From: Streptomyces canus
Lineage (GTDB): Bacteria; Actinomycetota; Actinomycetes; Streptomycetales; Streptomycetaceae
NCBI RefSeq assembly: GCF_030815415.1
Contig: NZ_JAUSWW010000001.1
Location: forward strand, 310,001-374,000
Direction of reading: 5' to 3'
DNA length: 64,000 nt
Under the pieces are notes generated by a model that was given only the letters and a program-made list of their open reading frames with translations, did not search any database and was not told the origin of the DNA. Of this stretch, positions 35,611 through 45,480 are shown one piece after another (position 1 is the first letter of the stretch; the number at the start of each line of letters is the position of its first letter). Made by a program: the position numbers and the translations under genes.

Positions 35611-36771
35611 ATGCCTGCGTCTGTGCCGTCCAGCTGGTCGTTGCCCGAGCCGATGCGCGCCGTGCCGGTCACCGATCCGGCGCTGCCCGCAGGATGGACG
35701 GCGCAGTTGAAGTGGGATGGCTACCGGGCGCTGGCCGGCCGGTGGGCCCACGGCCGTGTCGCCGTGCGCAGCCGTAACGGCAGCGATCTGGCCCGGGCGT
35801 TCCCGGAGATTGAGGAGGCCGTCCGCCGGCTGCCCGACGATACGGCGGTCGACTGCGAGCTCATCGTGTGGGAGGCGGGCCGGCTCGCGTTCGACCGTCT
35901 CCAGCAGCGCATGCACCACCGCGGTACGGCCGCCGTCCGCGCGGCCGTCGAATTCGCGGCGCACCTGGTCGCCTTCGACCTGCTGCGCGTGCACGGCTCG
36001 GATATGACCGGACGCCCCTTCAGCGAACGCTACGCCGCGCTGGAGGCGTTGTTCCTCGAGCACCACCTGTCGGCGCCCTGGTCGCTGTGCCCGACCACGA
36101 CCGACCCGGAGCAGGCAGCCGCGTGGCTGGCCGACTACACGGCCGTCGGCATCGAGGGCCTGGTGTTCCGGCCCCTGACGGGACGGTATGTGCCGGGCGG
36201 GCGCGGGTGGACCAAGTACAAGGCGCGCCAGACCACGGAGGCGATCGTCGGCGCGGTCACCGGCAGCCCGCACGCGCCCACCACCGCATTGTTGGCCCGC
36301 TACGACAACAGCGGCCGTCTGCGGTACATCGGCCGCACCACCACGCTGGGTGCAGCCGTCCGGCACGCCCTCGCCGACCGGCTGCGCGCCGGGGACGCCG
36401 ACCACGCGTGGACGGGGCGAAGCTTCCGTGTGGGGTGGGGCTCGCGGGAGCAGTTGTCGGTGCACCTGGTCGTGCCCGGCCGGCGAGCCCTGGGCGTGGC
36501 CGGCACCGTCGCCGTACGCCGCGGCTCCGCCGGCCTGCGCAGCGTCGGCGCGTGCGTGCTCATCCCGTGCGGCCCCGGCGGAATCTCGAATCCGCCGGGG
36601 CGTCCACCACCGGGGAGATCAGCGCCTGCTCACCGGGCAGCGCGGAGGATGAGGTCGGTTACCGCCGCCGGGTGCGAGACCGTGACTGCGTGCGAGGCGC
36701 TGTCGATGGTGACGGTGTGGGCGTGGGCTCGCTCGGCCATCCACTGCTCGGCCTTGGGCGGGATGTTGTAG
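35611..36771 (+). CDS. ATP-dependent DNA ligase, probably truncated or rearranged C-terminus
   Basis: The ATG at 35611 follows GGAAGG, the same site as in the fragment at 16369. The adenylation domain is complete: AQLKWDGYRALAGRWAHGRV with the nucleotidyl-accepting Lys, AVDCELIVWEAGRLAFDRLQ, LVAFDLLRVHGSD, YTAVGIEGLVFRPLTGRYVP, and WTKYKARQTTEAIVGAVTGS. The start of the OB domain is present (LLARYDNSGRLRYIGRTTTL). After VGWGSREQLSVHLV the frame turns into Arg/Pro-rich sequence and overlaps the convergent hydrolase by 142 bases, so the last about 100 codons are probably not native. The enzyme would seal nicks, as in Ku/LigD-type repair, but activity is doubtful. Confidence 0.72.
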   Translation: MPASVPSSWSLPEPMRAVPVTDPALPAGWTAQLKWDGYRALAGRWAHGRVAVRSRNGSDLARAFPEIEEAVRRLPDDTAVDCELIVWEAGRLAFDRLQQRMHHRGTAAVRAAVEFAAHLVAFDLLRVHGSDMTGRPFSERYAALEALFLEHHLSAPWSLCPTTTDPEQAAAWLADYTAVGIEGLVFRPLTGRYVPGGRGWTKYKARQTTEAIVGAVTGSPHAPTTALLARYDNSGRLRYIGRTTTLGAAVRHALADRLRAGDADHAWTGRSFRVGWGSREQLSVHLVVPGRRALGVAGTVAVRRGSAGLRSVGACVLIPCGPGGISNPPGRPPPGRSAPAHRAARRMRSVTAAGCETVTACEALSMVTVWAWARSAIHCSALGGML

Positions 36772-37472
36772 TCCTCGCCGGCGATCAGGGCGTAGGAGGG
36801 GATGTCCTGCCAAGCCGCCTCTGAGGCCTTCTCCTCCAGGGCGAGAGTGGAGACAGGCCGCTGGGTGGCCGCCATGATCGCGGCGGTGGTGACGGGTACG
36901 TCGGCGGCGAACTGCTGGTGGAACCTGTCCTGACGGATGGTCAGCTCGGTGCCGGTGCCGCCGCCGGGAAGCGGGTAGGAGGCAGCGTTGACGGCCTCGC
37001 CCAGGGTACTGCCGGGGAACTTGGTGGCCAGCTCGCCGGCGCTTTCGCCGACGTTCGGGATGAATGCGGCGATGTAGACCAGTGCCTTGACGTCAGGGTC
37101 CCCGGCGGCGGCCTCGGTGATCACCGAGCCGCCGTAGGAGTGGCCGACCAGGACCACCGGCCCCTCCACGGTGTCCAGGACACTGCGCAGGTAGGCGGCG
37201 TCGCTGCTCAGACCACGCAGCGGGTTGGCCGTGGCGACGACCGGGTAACTGTCGCGCTGCAGGCGCTGGATGACGCCGGACCAACTGGAGGCGTCGGCAA
37301 AAGCGCCATGGACGAGCACGATGGTCGGCTTGGCCTTGCCCGCCCCGGCCTTGTGTGAGGCGGCGCTGGTGCTCACTGTGCCGGCGGCAAGAAGGGAGCC
37401 GGTCACCATAGAAGCGATGGTCACGGTGGCGACGTTGTGGACGGTTGAGCGGATGCGAGAGAAACGGAACAT
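36630..37472 (-). CDS. Secreted alpha/beta hydrolase
   Basis: 280 residues with AGGAGG 6 bases before the ATG; the site lies in a 12-bp palindrome (37478-37489). A Sec signal (VATVTIASMVTGSLLAAGTV) precedes an alpha/beta hydrolase fold: TIVLVHGAFADASSWSGVIQ with the oxyanion-type HGAF, the nucleophile elbow VLVGHSYGGSVITEAAAGDP, and a final His in SASHAVTVSHP. It resembles exported esterase-like hydrolases of Streptomyces and proteobacteria. The substrate is unknown. It converges on the ligase gene. Confidence 0.88.
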   Translation of the reverse strand: MFRFSRIRSTVHNVATVTIASMVTGSLLAAGTVSTSAASHKAGAGKAKPTIVLVHGAFADASSWSGVIQRLQRDSYPVVATANPLRGLSSDAAYLRSVLDTVEGPVVLVGHSYGGSVITEAAAGDPDVKALVYIAAFIPNVGESAGELATKFPGSTLGEAVNAASYPLPGGGTGTELTIRQDRFHQQFAADVPVTTAAIMAATQRPVSTLALEEKASEAAWQDIPSYALIAGEDYNIPPKAEQWMAERAHAHTVTIDSASHAVTVSHPAAVTDLILRAAR

Positions 37473-37633
37473 GACGTCCTCCTAGGAGGTGGTTGCAGCG
37501 AAACGGGTCTTGCGGGAAGGTCGCGCGGCGTGGAGAGTCGGCCAGCCGCGGATTCGACGCTTTCAGGAAGCGGCAGCGGCCCTCTTCCGCCTCTGCGGAG
37601 CGGCCGTTCTTGGCATCGGTGGTCCTGATGCGC

Positions 37634-38209
37634 TCAGACGCGGACGAGGGGTGTGTCGACCAGGTGTTCGGCAAGGAACCAGGCCTGCAACTCACCGGTG
37701 CGGATCACTTGCGAGACCAGAACGTCATTGGTGCCGTCATCGCCCAGCTCGGCGCTGCGGGCGGCCACGTCATGGGCCTTGACCAGGATCGTCTCATGCG
37801 CCTCCAGCAACCGCGCGAGCATCCCCGGGACTTCCTCCACCCCATCAGGCGGACGTGGAATCGACGTGATCTCGGCGACGTGCCGGGGATCCCCCACCGC
37901 GACGCCGCCCAGGGTCTGAACCCGCTCGGCGATCGTGTCGACGAGTTCCAGTTGCTCTCCCGCATGCTTGTCCAGCAGCACGTGCAACTGGTAAAAGGTC
38001 GCGCCCCGCATGTTCCAATGGTGCTTCTTGTAGAGGCTGTAGAGGATCTGCGTGTCAGCCAGGACCTTGTTCAGGCGTCGGCAGGAGTACATGCGTGTGT
38101 CGTAGGACAAGCCGAGAGGCAACTGCTTGACCGTCGCGAACTCCTGGATCACCTTGCCCTTTTGATGCAGCCACGGCTGGCTGCTCACGGGGTTGGGGCT
38201 GGTGGTCAT
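37634..38209 (-). CDS. dps: Dps-family ferritin-like DNA-binding protein
   Basis: 191 residues with AGGAGGCGC before the ATG. The four-helix ferritin core has the Dps ferroxidase ligands in KKHHWNMRGATFYQLHVLLD and KHAGEQLELVDTIAERVQTL. The N-terminal about 30 residues are a flexible tail and the C-terminus is short. The protein forms dodecamers that store iron and protect DNA under oxidative stress. Transcribed alone, leftward; its 390-bp upstream region separates it from the divergent LAL regulator. Confidence 0.9.
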   Translation of the reverse strand: MTTSPNPVSSQPWLHQKGKVIQEFATVKQLPLGLSYDTRMYSCRRLNKVLADTQILYSLYKKHHWNMRGATFYQLHVLLDKHAGEQLELVDTIAERVQTLGGVAVGDPRHVAEITSIPRPPDGVEEVPGMLARLLEAHETILVKAHDVAARSAELGDDGTNDVLVSQVIRTGELQAWFLAEHLVDTPLVRV

Positions 38210-38599
38210 GAAGCGCCTCCTGGGTGCCGTGCTTGCGATACGTGAGGGACGCTAGGCCCTGACATCGGCAACGCGTTGACCAAGAGCGCATGCGATGATC
38301 CCCATGAGCGCACCGCCGCGTGCGGCGCTGGCGCCAGGCACCCCTTGCCGGCGGGCGACCGTGCACTCAGCAGGACGGGTCCGACACCTTCGACGCCGGG
38401 TCGTGAACCCGCCCACCGGGATACGGCTCGGGTGCGCCATCGCCAGGCGAACGCCATGACAACATCACGCATTCAAGATCATCAATCAGGTTTCCGGCTC
38501 CCCGACCGCAATCCAGAATTTACCGTCACGGAGCGACTGCGGCAGTACGCTTTCCGTTGAAACCGTGTCGGAGATGGTCGAAGCGGGAGACGGTGGTCA
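38210..38599. other. Divergent intergenic region between dps and the LAL regulator
   Basis: This should hold both promoters. I see no clear operator or coding frame. AT-richer sequence near 38455-38520 could be the promoter of the rightward gene. Confidence 0.4.
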
Positions 38600-41542
38600 A
38601 TGACGACGGGTGCAGGAGATACCACTCGTAGACCCCGGATATCCCCTGTGCGGCGCGGGGACCCCACGATGTCGTTGGGCCTCCCGACTCGTCTTGTCGG
38701 ACGCGAGGCCGAGCTGGCGGTGCTGCAGGACGCCATCGCACAGTTGCGAACGGGTACCGGCGGCGTGGCCCTGATCGAGGGCGAGCCCGGTATCGGCAAG
38801 TCGTCACTGGCCGCCGCAGCGGGCGCGGCCGGCCAGGAGTCCGGCTGCACGGTGCTGCGCGGCACCGCGGAGCAGGCCGCGCACCCGTTGCCGCTGCGAT
38901 TGCTGGGCGACTGCCTGGAGGTCACGCAGCGTGCGACCGATGCTCGCCGCGCCGAGATCCTGCGGTTCGTGTGCGCTGAGCGGCCCGATCTCCTGCTGAG
39001 CAACACCGTGCACACCGCGGTGATCGAGATGCTCCTCACCCTGATCGAGGAGGACTGTGCGACCGCGCCGACCGTGATGGTGCTCGACGACTTGCAGTGG
39101 GCCGACGACGCGTCGCTGGACGTGTGCCGGCACCTGGCATCGATCGCCGCGCACCTGCCGTTGTTGTTGGTCCTGTCCTTCCGGCCGGTGCCCCGCGGAT
39201 CCGGGATGCGGCAGCTTCGCGCCGCGCTGCGCGGCTACGCCACGACAACGATCTCGTTGGGGCCCCTCGGCCCGGACGCGATCCATGATCTGCTGTCCGA
39301 TGTCGCCGGTGCGCCGCCCGGGCCCGCGCTGGTCGAGCTTGCCGCCCAGGCCAGCGGCAATCCCCTGTACGTGCGGGAGCTGGTGGAGTCCCTGGTGCGT
39401 GAAGGCGGTGTGACGGTCGGCGAGCACGCCGACCTGCGGGAAACCTCGCTGAGCACCGTCCGGAGGTCGTTGGCTGCGGCGCTGGACAGCCGGCTGAGCT
39501 TCGTGCGGGCCGACGCGCTCGACATGCTGCGGGTGGCCTCGCTGCTCGGCCGGGAGTTCGCGGTCGGGGAAGTTGCAGCGCTCCTGGGCCGGTCCACCAT
39601 CGACCTCTCCGCTGATCTCCAGGAGGCGGTCGCAGCCGGGATCCTCGTTGATGCCGGTCAGCGGATGACGTTCCGGCATCCGCTGATCCGCCAGGCGCTG
39701 TACGACGGCATGCCGACGGCGCTGCGCGTTGCGCTACACCAGGACGCGGCCCGGGCGCTGGACGGTATCGGCGGGGTCGAGCCCCAACGGGTGGCGCTGC
39801 AACTGCTGGAGTCGGGCCGCGTCGGCGACCGCTGGACCCGGCGCTGGCTCGCCGACACCGCGTCGGCGCTGGCGGTCAGCGCCCCGCGTATCGCGGCCGA
39901 GTTGCTGGACCGGGAACTGAAGCACGGGGTCGCGGACGAGCGTGACCGTGCCGCGTTCAGCGCGGCTCTTGCCCAGATCCTGGTCGGCGCGGGCGAGCAC
40001 GAGAAGGCCGCGGTCCGCGCCCGGCAGGCCCTGACCGTGTCGAGAGAGCCGGCCGACCGGGGGCGGATGTACTGGGTCCTGGCCCGCGCGCTGTTCAGCA
40101 GCGGTGACAACGACGCGGCGGTCGCAGCGCTGGATCAGGCATTGGAGCAAGACCTGCCCGACGCCTGGCGCGCCCGGTTGCTCGCCTCGCTGGCGATGTT
40201 CCAGCGGGCGGGATCGGGCGCGCTGGAAGCCGCGGACGCCACCGCGCGCCGCGCATTGGAGATCGGCGAGACGGCCGGAGACACGTTCGCCATCGCTTAC
40301 GCGCTCACCGACCTGTGGCTCAACGACTCCGTACAGCGGCGCCACCTGTCCGCGCTGGACTGTTTGGATCGCGCGCTGGAGACGCTCAACGCCACCGACG
40401 ACCACGCGGACCTGCGGTCCTATGCGCTGCATGCCCGGATCTTCACCCTGCAGAACCTGAGCCGGTGGTCGGACGCCGAGGCGGCACTTCGGGAGGCGCG
40501 GCAGTTCCTGCTCGCCGCCGACCGGACCGATGACGCCAGGTTCAGCGTCACCGCCGCAGTCCTCACCTACTGGCTGGGCCGGTGGGACGACACGCGGGCG
40601 GAGCTCGACTCGGTCGACCAGAGCGTCTCCGCGATGACCTACCGGGGACTGCGCGAGCGCGGCCCCATGTGGCTGTGCCACGGCGTGGCCGCCCTCATCG
40701 CCGTCCGCCGGGACGATCGCGCCACGGCCAACGCGCACCTGCGGGCCGGACTGCGTCAGCCACCGGTCACGATCGCCGATCGCGAGAACACCGACTTCCT
40801 GCTGTGCGCGCAAGCGCTCGCCGCCGAGCAGAACGGGGACCAGCACCTGGCCCTCTCACACCTCGGCGATCTCCTCACCCGGAAGCCAGGCGAGATGACG
40901 CTGACCCACCAGTGGCTGCCGACGGTTCTCCGCCTGGCACTCGCCGTGGACGACGACTCCGCCGCCGCGGCCGCGCTGGAAGCCTGCCGTGCCGAGGCGG
41001 CCGCCGAGCAGGTCCCGGCCCGCGCCACGGCCGCCGCCGACTGGTGCACAGGACTCCACGAGCGCGATCCTGCACCGTTGCGGTCGGCGGTGGACCACTA
41101 CCGGGCCGTCGGCGCGCCGGTGGAGCTGGCGGGAGCGCTGGAGGACCTGGCCGTCGTCCTCGCCGCACACGGGAAAACAACCGAGTCCAAGCACCTGATC
41201 GGCGAAGCACTCGACCTCTACGGCGGATTCGGCGCGGTCTGGGACATCCGCCGTGCCGAGGGGCGGCTGCGCCGGTACGGGATCAGCCGCGGCGCCCGCG
41301 GCTCCCGGATCAAGCGGCCCGCGCACGGCTGGGACGCCCTGACCCCGACCGAACACAAGATCGCCCTTCTCGTCGCGGCCGGCTGCTCCACACCCGACAT
41401 CGCGCAGAGAATGTTCCTCACCCGGCGCACCACACAGACGCACATCTCCCACATCCTCGGCAAGCTCGGGAAACGCAGCCGCGTAGAGATCGCCCGGGAG
41501 GCCTTCAACCGCGACCCCGCAGCCATTCCCACCGATCTCTGA
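38600..41542 (+). CDS. LAL-family (AAA + LuxR) transcriptional regulator
   Basis: 980 residues. The N-terminal ATPase has a Walker A motif (EGEPGIGKSSLAAAA) and a Walker B (TVMVLDDLQWADDASLDVCR). A long central region of TPR-like helices follows. The C-terminal LuxR HTH reads DALTPTEHKIALLVAAGCST, PDIAQRMFLTRRTTQTHISH and ILGKLGKRSRVEIAREAF. The first ATG has GGGAG about 10 bases upstream; a second ATG at 38669 (MSLGLPTRLVGREAELAVLQ) is also possible. LAL proteins are large activators of antibiotic or sugar-utilisation genes. The convergent MFS gene is the nearest candidate target, by position only. Confidence 0.9.
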   Translation: MTTGAGDTTRRPRISPVRRGDPTMSLGLPTRLVGREAELAVLQDAIAQLRTGTGGVALIEGEPGIGKSSLAAAAGAAGQESGCTVLRGTAEQAAHPLPLRLLGDCLEVTQRATDARRAEILRFVCAERPDLLLSNTVHTAVIEMLLTLIEEDCATAPTVMVLDDLQWADDASLDVCRHLASIAAHLPLLLVLSFRPVPRGSGMRQLRAALRGYATTTISLGPLGPDAIHDLLSDVAGAPPGPALVELAAQASGNPLYVRELVESLVREGGVTVGEHADLRETSLSTVRRSLAAALDSRLSFVRADALDMLRVASLLGREFAVGEVAALLGRSTIDLSADLQEAVAAGILVDAGQRMTFRHPLIRQALYDGMPTALRVALHQDAARALDGIGGVEPQRVALQLLESGRVGDRWTRRWLADTASALAVSAPRIAAELLDRELKHGVADERDRAAFSAALAQILVGAGEHEKAAVRARQALTVSREPADRGRMYWVLARALFSSGDNDAAVAALDQALEQDLPDAWRARLLASLAMFQRAGSGALEAADATARRALEIGETAGDTFAIAYALTDLWLNDSVQRRHLSALDCLDRALETLNATDDHADLRSYALHARIFTLQNLSRWSDAEAALREARQFLLAADRTDDARFSVTAAVLTYWLGRWDDTRAELDSVDQSVSAMTYRGLRERGPMWLCHGVAALIAVRRDDRATANAHLRAGLRQPPVTIADRENTDFLLCAQALAAEQNGDQHLALSHLGDLLTRKPGEMTLTHQWLPTVLRLALAVDDDSAAAAALEACRAEAAAEQVPARATAAADWCTGLHERDPAPLRSAVDHYRAVGAPVELAGALEDLAVVLAAHGKTTESKHLIGEALDLYGGFGAVWDIRRAEGRLRRYGISRGARGSRIKRPAHGWDALTPTEHKIALLVAAGCSTPDIAQRMFLTRRTTQTHISHILGKLGKRSRVEIAREAFNRDPAAIPTDL

Positions 41543-41642
41543 CACCGCCCGCTGTCAGGACGCCGCCACCAGGCGCCGGCGCCGGTGAGCACCTTACGTT
41601 GGTGGTGGTGCGGTCGGCATGGAGTGAACCGCGGAACACGGA

Positions 41643-42929
41643 TCAGCTCACCTTCCTGATGGGGATGACGGCCAGGGCGCCGACGGCACAGACCGCGGCG
41701 GCGGCGCCGAGCAGCAGGTGGTATTCGTGGCCGCCCGCGGTGTCGACCAGCAGCGCGCCGATGGCTGGAGCGATGGACTGCGGTGCGGCATTGGCGATGT
41801 TGAAAACCCCCACGTCCTTGGCCGAGTCCTCCGGATCGGGCAGCACGTCGAGGACGAGGGCGAGGTCCACGCCCGCGTAGACGCCGAAGCCGAGGCCGAG
41901 GACAGCTTCTGCGGCGTAGAAGTCGGCGACGGAGTGAGCCGTGATCAACAGGGCCGTGCCAATGCCGAAGACGAGCGCCGAGAACCCGACGAAGACCTTG
42001 CGGCGTCGCAAGCGGTCGGACAGCCATCCGGCCAACTGGCCGGCAGCCATCAGAACCATGGTGTAGACCAGTACGCCGGTGGCCATGACGGACACCGCCC
42101 GGTCGTCCGACAGGCCCAACTGGTCCTGAAGGAACAGCAGCCGGAAGGTGGTGAACATGAACATCGCCAGGATCACCATGAAGCGGGAGACGAAGGCCCA
42201 GGCGAAGTCCGGGTGCCTGCGGGGGTTCACCCAGAACGTCCTGAGCACCGTACGAAGACCACCGTCGGACGGCGGACGCCGCGGCAGCGGCTTGTCGGGC
42301 AGGGCGATCACGTACAGCACGACCAGGGCGAGCCCGACCGCTGCCGGAACCATGAACAGCAAGAGCACGTCCGCGCCGAGGACCCTCGCCGCGTAGGCGG
42401 CGGCGAGGATGGCCAGGTTCTGCATGACGCCGATCAGGCCGGCAGCCTTGCCCCGCTGGAAGACCGGTATCTGGTCGGCAACCGACGCGGTGAACGCGGC
42501 CAGGGCGGCATTGGCGAACATCTGGCTCAGGAACCAGGCGACGGCGACGACCGCAAGACTCTGCGCGGTTGCGATGACGGCGAGGCCGACGGTCAGTCCC
42601 AGGGCGCCGATCACCAGCCATGGCCGCCGCCGGCCAAACCGGCCTGTCGTCCGGTCACTGATCCGGCCGAAGACCGGGTTGGCAAGGAGCGCGGCCAGTG
42701 CGCCGAGGCTGCTGACCATGCCGAGCGCGGAGACCTCGTCATCTCTGGGGACGAGTGCGTGCACCTTGATGGCCAGGCTGGAGAAGACCGGGGTGAGCAA
42801 GGCCAGGAAGAGTCCGAGCTGCGCCAGAGCCATCGTGGTGACGACCCAGGAGCCGGCACCGCGCTCGGGCGAGGGGCGTTGCTCTATGTACGGGAGAGCG
42901 GGATCGGGGCGGGGAGAGGTGGTGGTCAT
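41643..42929 (-). CDS. MFS transporter
   Basis: 428 residues with twelve predicted membrane segments. The signature loop between segments 2 and 3 reads NPVFGRISDRTTGRFGRRRP, and the matching second-half loop is GWLSDRLRRRKVF. It resembles the sugar/cation-type transporters of the GPH-MFS group. It would move a small solute across the membrane, possibly a glycoside or drug. It converges on the LAL regulator gene with a 100-bp gap. Confidence 0.85.
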   Translation of the reverse strand: MTTTSPRPDPALPYIEQRPSPERGAGSWVVTTMALAQLGLFLALLTPVFSSLAIKVHALVPRDDEVSALGMVSSLGALAALLANPVFGRISDRTTGRFGRRRPWLVIGALGLTVGLAVIATAQSLAVVAVAWFLSQMFANAALAAFTASVADQIPVFQRGKAAGLIGVMQNLAILAAAYAARVLGADVLLLFMVPAAVGLALVVLYVIALPDKPLPRRPPSDGGLRTVLRTFWVNPRRHPDFAWAFVSRFMVILAMFMFTTFRLLFLQDQLGLSDDRAVSVMATGVLVYTMVLMAAGQLAGWLSDRLRRRKVFVGFSALVFGIGTALLITAHSVADFYAAEAVLGLGFGVYAGVDLALVLDVLPDPEDSAKDVGVFNIANAAPQSIAPAIGALLVDTAGGHEYHLLLGAAAAVCAVGALAVIPIRKVS

Positions 42930-43382
42930 GCGACCGCCTTCGTCCTGGGAGACGCGAACCGGGATACGGTGTGAGGCGTCTCAAAAAGTCGCTGACCTGG
43001 CTACTCACATGGGGTAGAGACACGTGGGAGTAGCGGCCAAGGTAAGCGCGGGCCGGTCCGTAGGCAAGGGACGGACGCCAGAGACGCCCGAGCGGCCGGA
43101 GTGTGCCCCGCACCGCCGCTGAGCAGCCATTCACGCCCACCTGTGACACGGACCGCTGTCATTTGACAGATGTCTCGCGGCCTCGGGCACCGGAATACTC
43201 AGGGGTCCATACCCGATCTGCAGGCGCTGGTCGGTCACACCGAGGTAACCGGAGCATCAAGGAAGCCCGCCTGATCCGGCTTTGGGCATACCTGCCCGCA
43301 CCGGCACAGGTGCCAACGACCGCGGACACCACAGCGTCCTGCGAGCTGGGCCCGCGCACACTGACAGAGAGACGCAGTCACC
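42930..43382. promoter_or_regulatory. Divergent intergenic region, MFS and AraC genes
   Basis: An inverted repeat TGTCA-TT-TGACA lies at 43157-43168, with a related TGTGACA just upstream at 43142. It could be an operator or include a TTGACA -35 hexamer, but no matching -10 is evident. No coding frame in this region looks real. Confidence 0.3.
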
Positions 43383-44402
43383 ATGACCGTCATCGTTTCC
43401 ACCGAACAAGTACTGTCACGCGACCGGCCCGCCTTCTTCGCCGACGCCGTGATGCAGACCCACTTCCGCCACAACATGAACTTCCTGGAAGGGCCGAGAC
43501 CGTTTTCGGCCTCCATCACCACCGACCAACTGGGACCTCTGCGTATCAACAAGGTGCTGTCCGGTCCGGCTCACATCAGCCGCACCCCCCGCCTGATCTC
43601 GCATGATCCCGAGCCATACGTCACCGTCGGCCTGCAGCGCCGCGGAACACCGAAGGTGTTGGCACAGGACGGCAGGGAGACCGGCGCGATGCGACCGGGC
43701 GACATCATCATGCTGACCTCGTACGGCCCCTACGCATCGATGTACACGGAGCCGGTCGAGATCGTATCGGTCCTTCTGCCGAGGCCCGCTCTGCTCGTGC
43801 CGGATTCCGATCTGCGCGGCCTCACCGGAAGGGTCATCCGCGGTGACCGGGGACTGGCACGGCTCCTGTCTCCTTTCCTGTCACGCCTCGCCGACACCGC
43901 CGCATCGCACACCCAAGAGGTCGGCGAACAACTCGCGCGCAACGTGACAGACCTGCTCGCCACGCTGTGTGCGGAACAACTCGGCCACGACAGGCACAGG
44001 CTCGACGCCGAGACGGCCCAGCGCACCCTGCTTTTGCGGATCCGGTTCTTCATCAACCGCAACCTGGCCCACCCCGGCCTGTCGCCCGAGTCGATTGCCC
44101 GGGCGCACGGCATCTCCACGCGCTATCTGCACAAGCTCTTCGAAGACGAAGGCATGACCGTGAGCCGGTGGATCCTGCGGCGCAGGCTCGAGGAGTGCCG
44201 CCGCGAGCTGGACCGCCGCGGCCCCCGCACCCCCACGGTGAGCTCGGTCGCACGGGGCTGGGGCTTCACCCGCCTGCCCCACTTCAGCCGGGTGTTCCGC
44301 GCGGCCTACGGGATGTCGCCGCGCGAGTGGCAGGCACGCAGCGGTCTTCCTGTCCCGGGACGGCCGCTGCCTGACATGCCGGAGCGAGGCACCGCGACGT
44401 AG
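43383..44402 (+). CDS. AraC-family transcriptional regulator
   Basis: 339 residues. The N-terminal half is an AraC_binding_2-type (cupin-like) sensor (THFRHNMNFLEGPRPFSASI; RPGDIIMLTSYGPYASMYTE). The C-terminal AraC HTH reads RFFINRNLAHPGLSPESIAR, AHGISTRYLHKLFEDEGMTV, SRWILRRRLEECRRELDRRG, and FSRVFRAAYGMSPREWQA. This type activates nearby catabolic or export genes. A paralogue lies 44 bases downstream on the same strand. Confidence 0.9.
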   Translation: MTVIVSTEQVLSRDRPAFFADAVMQTHFRHNMNFLEGPRPFSASITTDQLGPLRINKVLSGPAHISRTPRLISHDPEPYVTVGLQRRGTPKVLAQDGRETGAMRPGDIIMLTSYGPYASMYTEPVEIVSVLLPRPALLVPDSDLRGLTGRVIRGDRGLARLLSPFLSRLADTAASHTQEVGEQLARNVTDLLATLCAEQLGHDRHRLDAETAQRTLLLRIRFFINRNLAHPGLSPESIARAHGISTRYLHKLFEDEGMTVSRWILRRRLEECRRELDRRGPRTPTVSSVARGWGFTRLPHFSRVFRAAYGMSPREWQARSGLPVPGRPLPDMPERGTAT

Positions 44403-44446
44403 AGGGCGGCACACGTGCCGTCTGCGATCCAGCACAGGAACGAACT

Positions 44447-45316
44447 ATGGATGTCTTGACCAGTGTCCCCGGCAGCGGCGCGACCACCGGCCACCTCGCT
44501 TATGTGGAAGTCTTCACGGTGGACAACGCGGCGGATCAGGCGGTCGGAGGGCCGAGATCGACGGCGGGCGGCGGGGAGGAACGCCTGGCCATCGCCCTTC
44601 AGTGCGGCGGGCAGGGAACGCTCACCCAGGACCGAAGGGAAGCGGTCCTCCGGGCGGGAGACTTCACGATCTTCGAGGCCGCCCGTCCGTACGAGCTGCG
44701 GTCCGAAGGACGAACCATGTGCTTTGTCGTCCCGCGCCATGCCGTAGGGCTGAGCAGCGCCGAACTGAGACGGATCACCTCTAGGACCGTCCGCGGAGAT
44801 CAGGGGCTAGGCGCACTGGTCTCCTGCTTCCTTTCCGGGCTCGCCACTCAAGCGGCGGACTGCGGACCCGAGGTGGGCGAGCGGCTCGCGGGCCACGCCA
44901 TGAACCTCCTCGCGAGTCTGTTCGCCGAGCAACTCGGCCATGACGGGGACGGGAGTGCCGAACCCGATGCTTCCCATGCGCTGCTCCTGCGGATCAAAAC
45001 ATTCATCGACGAGCACCTCGCCGACCCCGACCTGACACCGGGGGCGATCGCGAGCGCCCACCAGATCTCCGTGCGCTACCTGCACAAACTGTTCCAAGGC
45101 GAAGCCACGACCGTGAGCCGCTGGATCAAGCAGTGTCGCCTGGAGAAATGCTGCGAGGAACTCCGTCGCGGCGGGCGATCCGCTCCCAGTGTGTCGGCGA
45201 TCGCACAGCGTTGGGGATTCCCCCATCCCGCCCATTTCACCCGGGCGTTCCGGGCCGCCTACGGCATGTCCCCGAGCCAGTGGCAGGCGGCGCACACCAC
45301 CGCCCCTGCTCGCTGA
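44447..45316 (+). CDS. AraC-family transcriptional regulator, paralogue of the preceding gene
   Basis: 289 residues. It shares the layout and much of the C-terminal sequence of its neighbour (SAHQISVRYLHKLFQGEATT; VSRWIKQCRLEKCCEELRRG; FTRAFRAAYGMSPSQWQAAH), and a shorter sensor region (TLTQDRREAVLRAGDFTIFE). The N-terminal about 20 residues differ. The 44-bp gap and same direction suggest co-transcription. A tandem duplication followed by divergence is likely. The gene after it is an esterase. Confidence 0.9.
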   Translation: MDVLTSVPGSGATTGHLAYVEVFTVDNAADQAVGGPRSTAGGGEERLAIALQCGGQGTLTQDRREAVLRAGDFTIFEAARPYELRSEGRTMCFVVPRHAVGLSSAELRRITSRTVRGDQGLGALVSCFLSGLATQAADCGPEVGERLAGHAMNLLASLFAEQLGHDGDGSAEPDASHALLLRIKTFIDEHLADPDLTPGAIASAHQISVRYLHKLFQGEATTVSRWIKQCRLEKCCEELRRGGRSAPSVSAIAQRWGFPHPAHFTRAFRAAYGMSPSQWQAAHTTAPAR

Positions 45317-45480
45317 TCAGCGACACGTGCCATTCGCTGAAAAACAAGCAGCGGTGCGCTCGCCGTCAATCACCGCCCAGGCAGTGGTCTTAGCGTGACG
45401 ATCAACACTCACCGGGGCCCGGCGCATGATCCGTGTCATGTCGCCTGAAGGGCCGGTGTACCAACCCCAGGAGATTGACA

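Noticed and set aside
41718..42974. 418-codon plus-strand frame antisense to the MFS transporter
   Set aside because: Antisense translation of a membrane protein, full of Glu, Asp, Gln and Arg; no family resemblance.
43157..43185. TTGACA as a -35 promoter hexamer
   Set aside because: No TANNNT-type -10 lies 16-19 bases downstream, and the nearest gene starts over 200 bases away.
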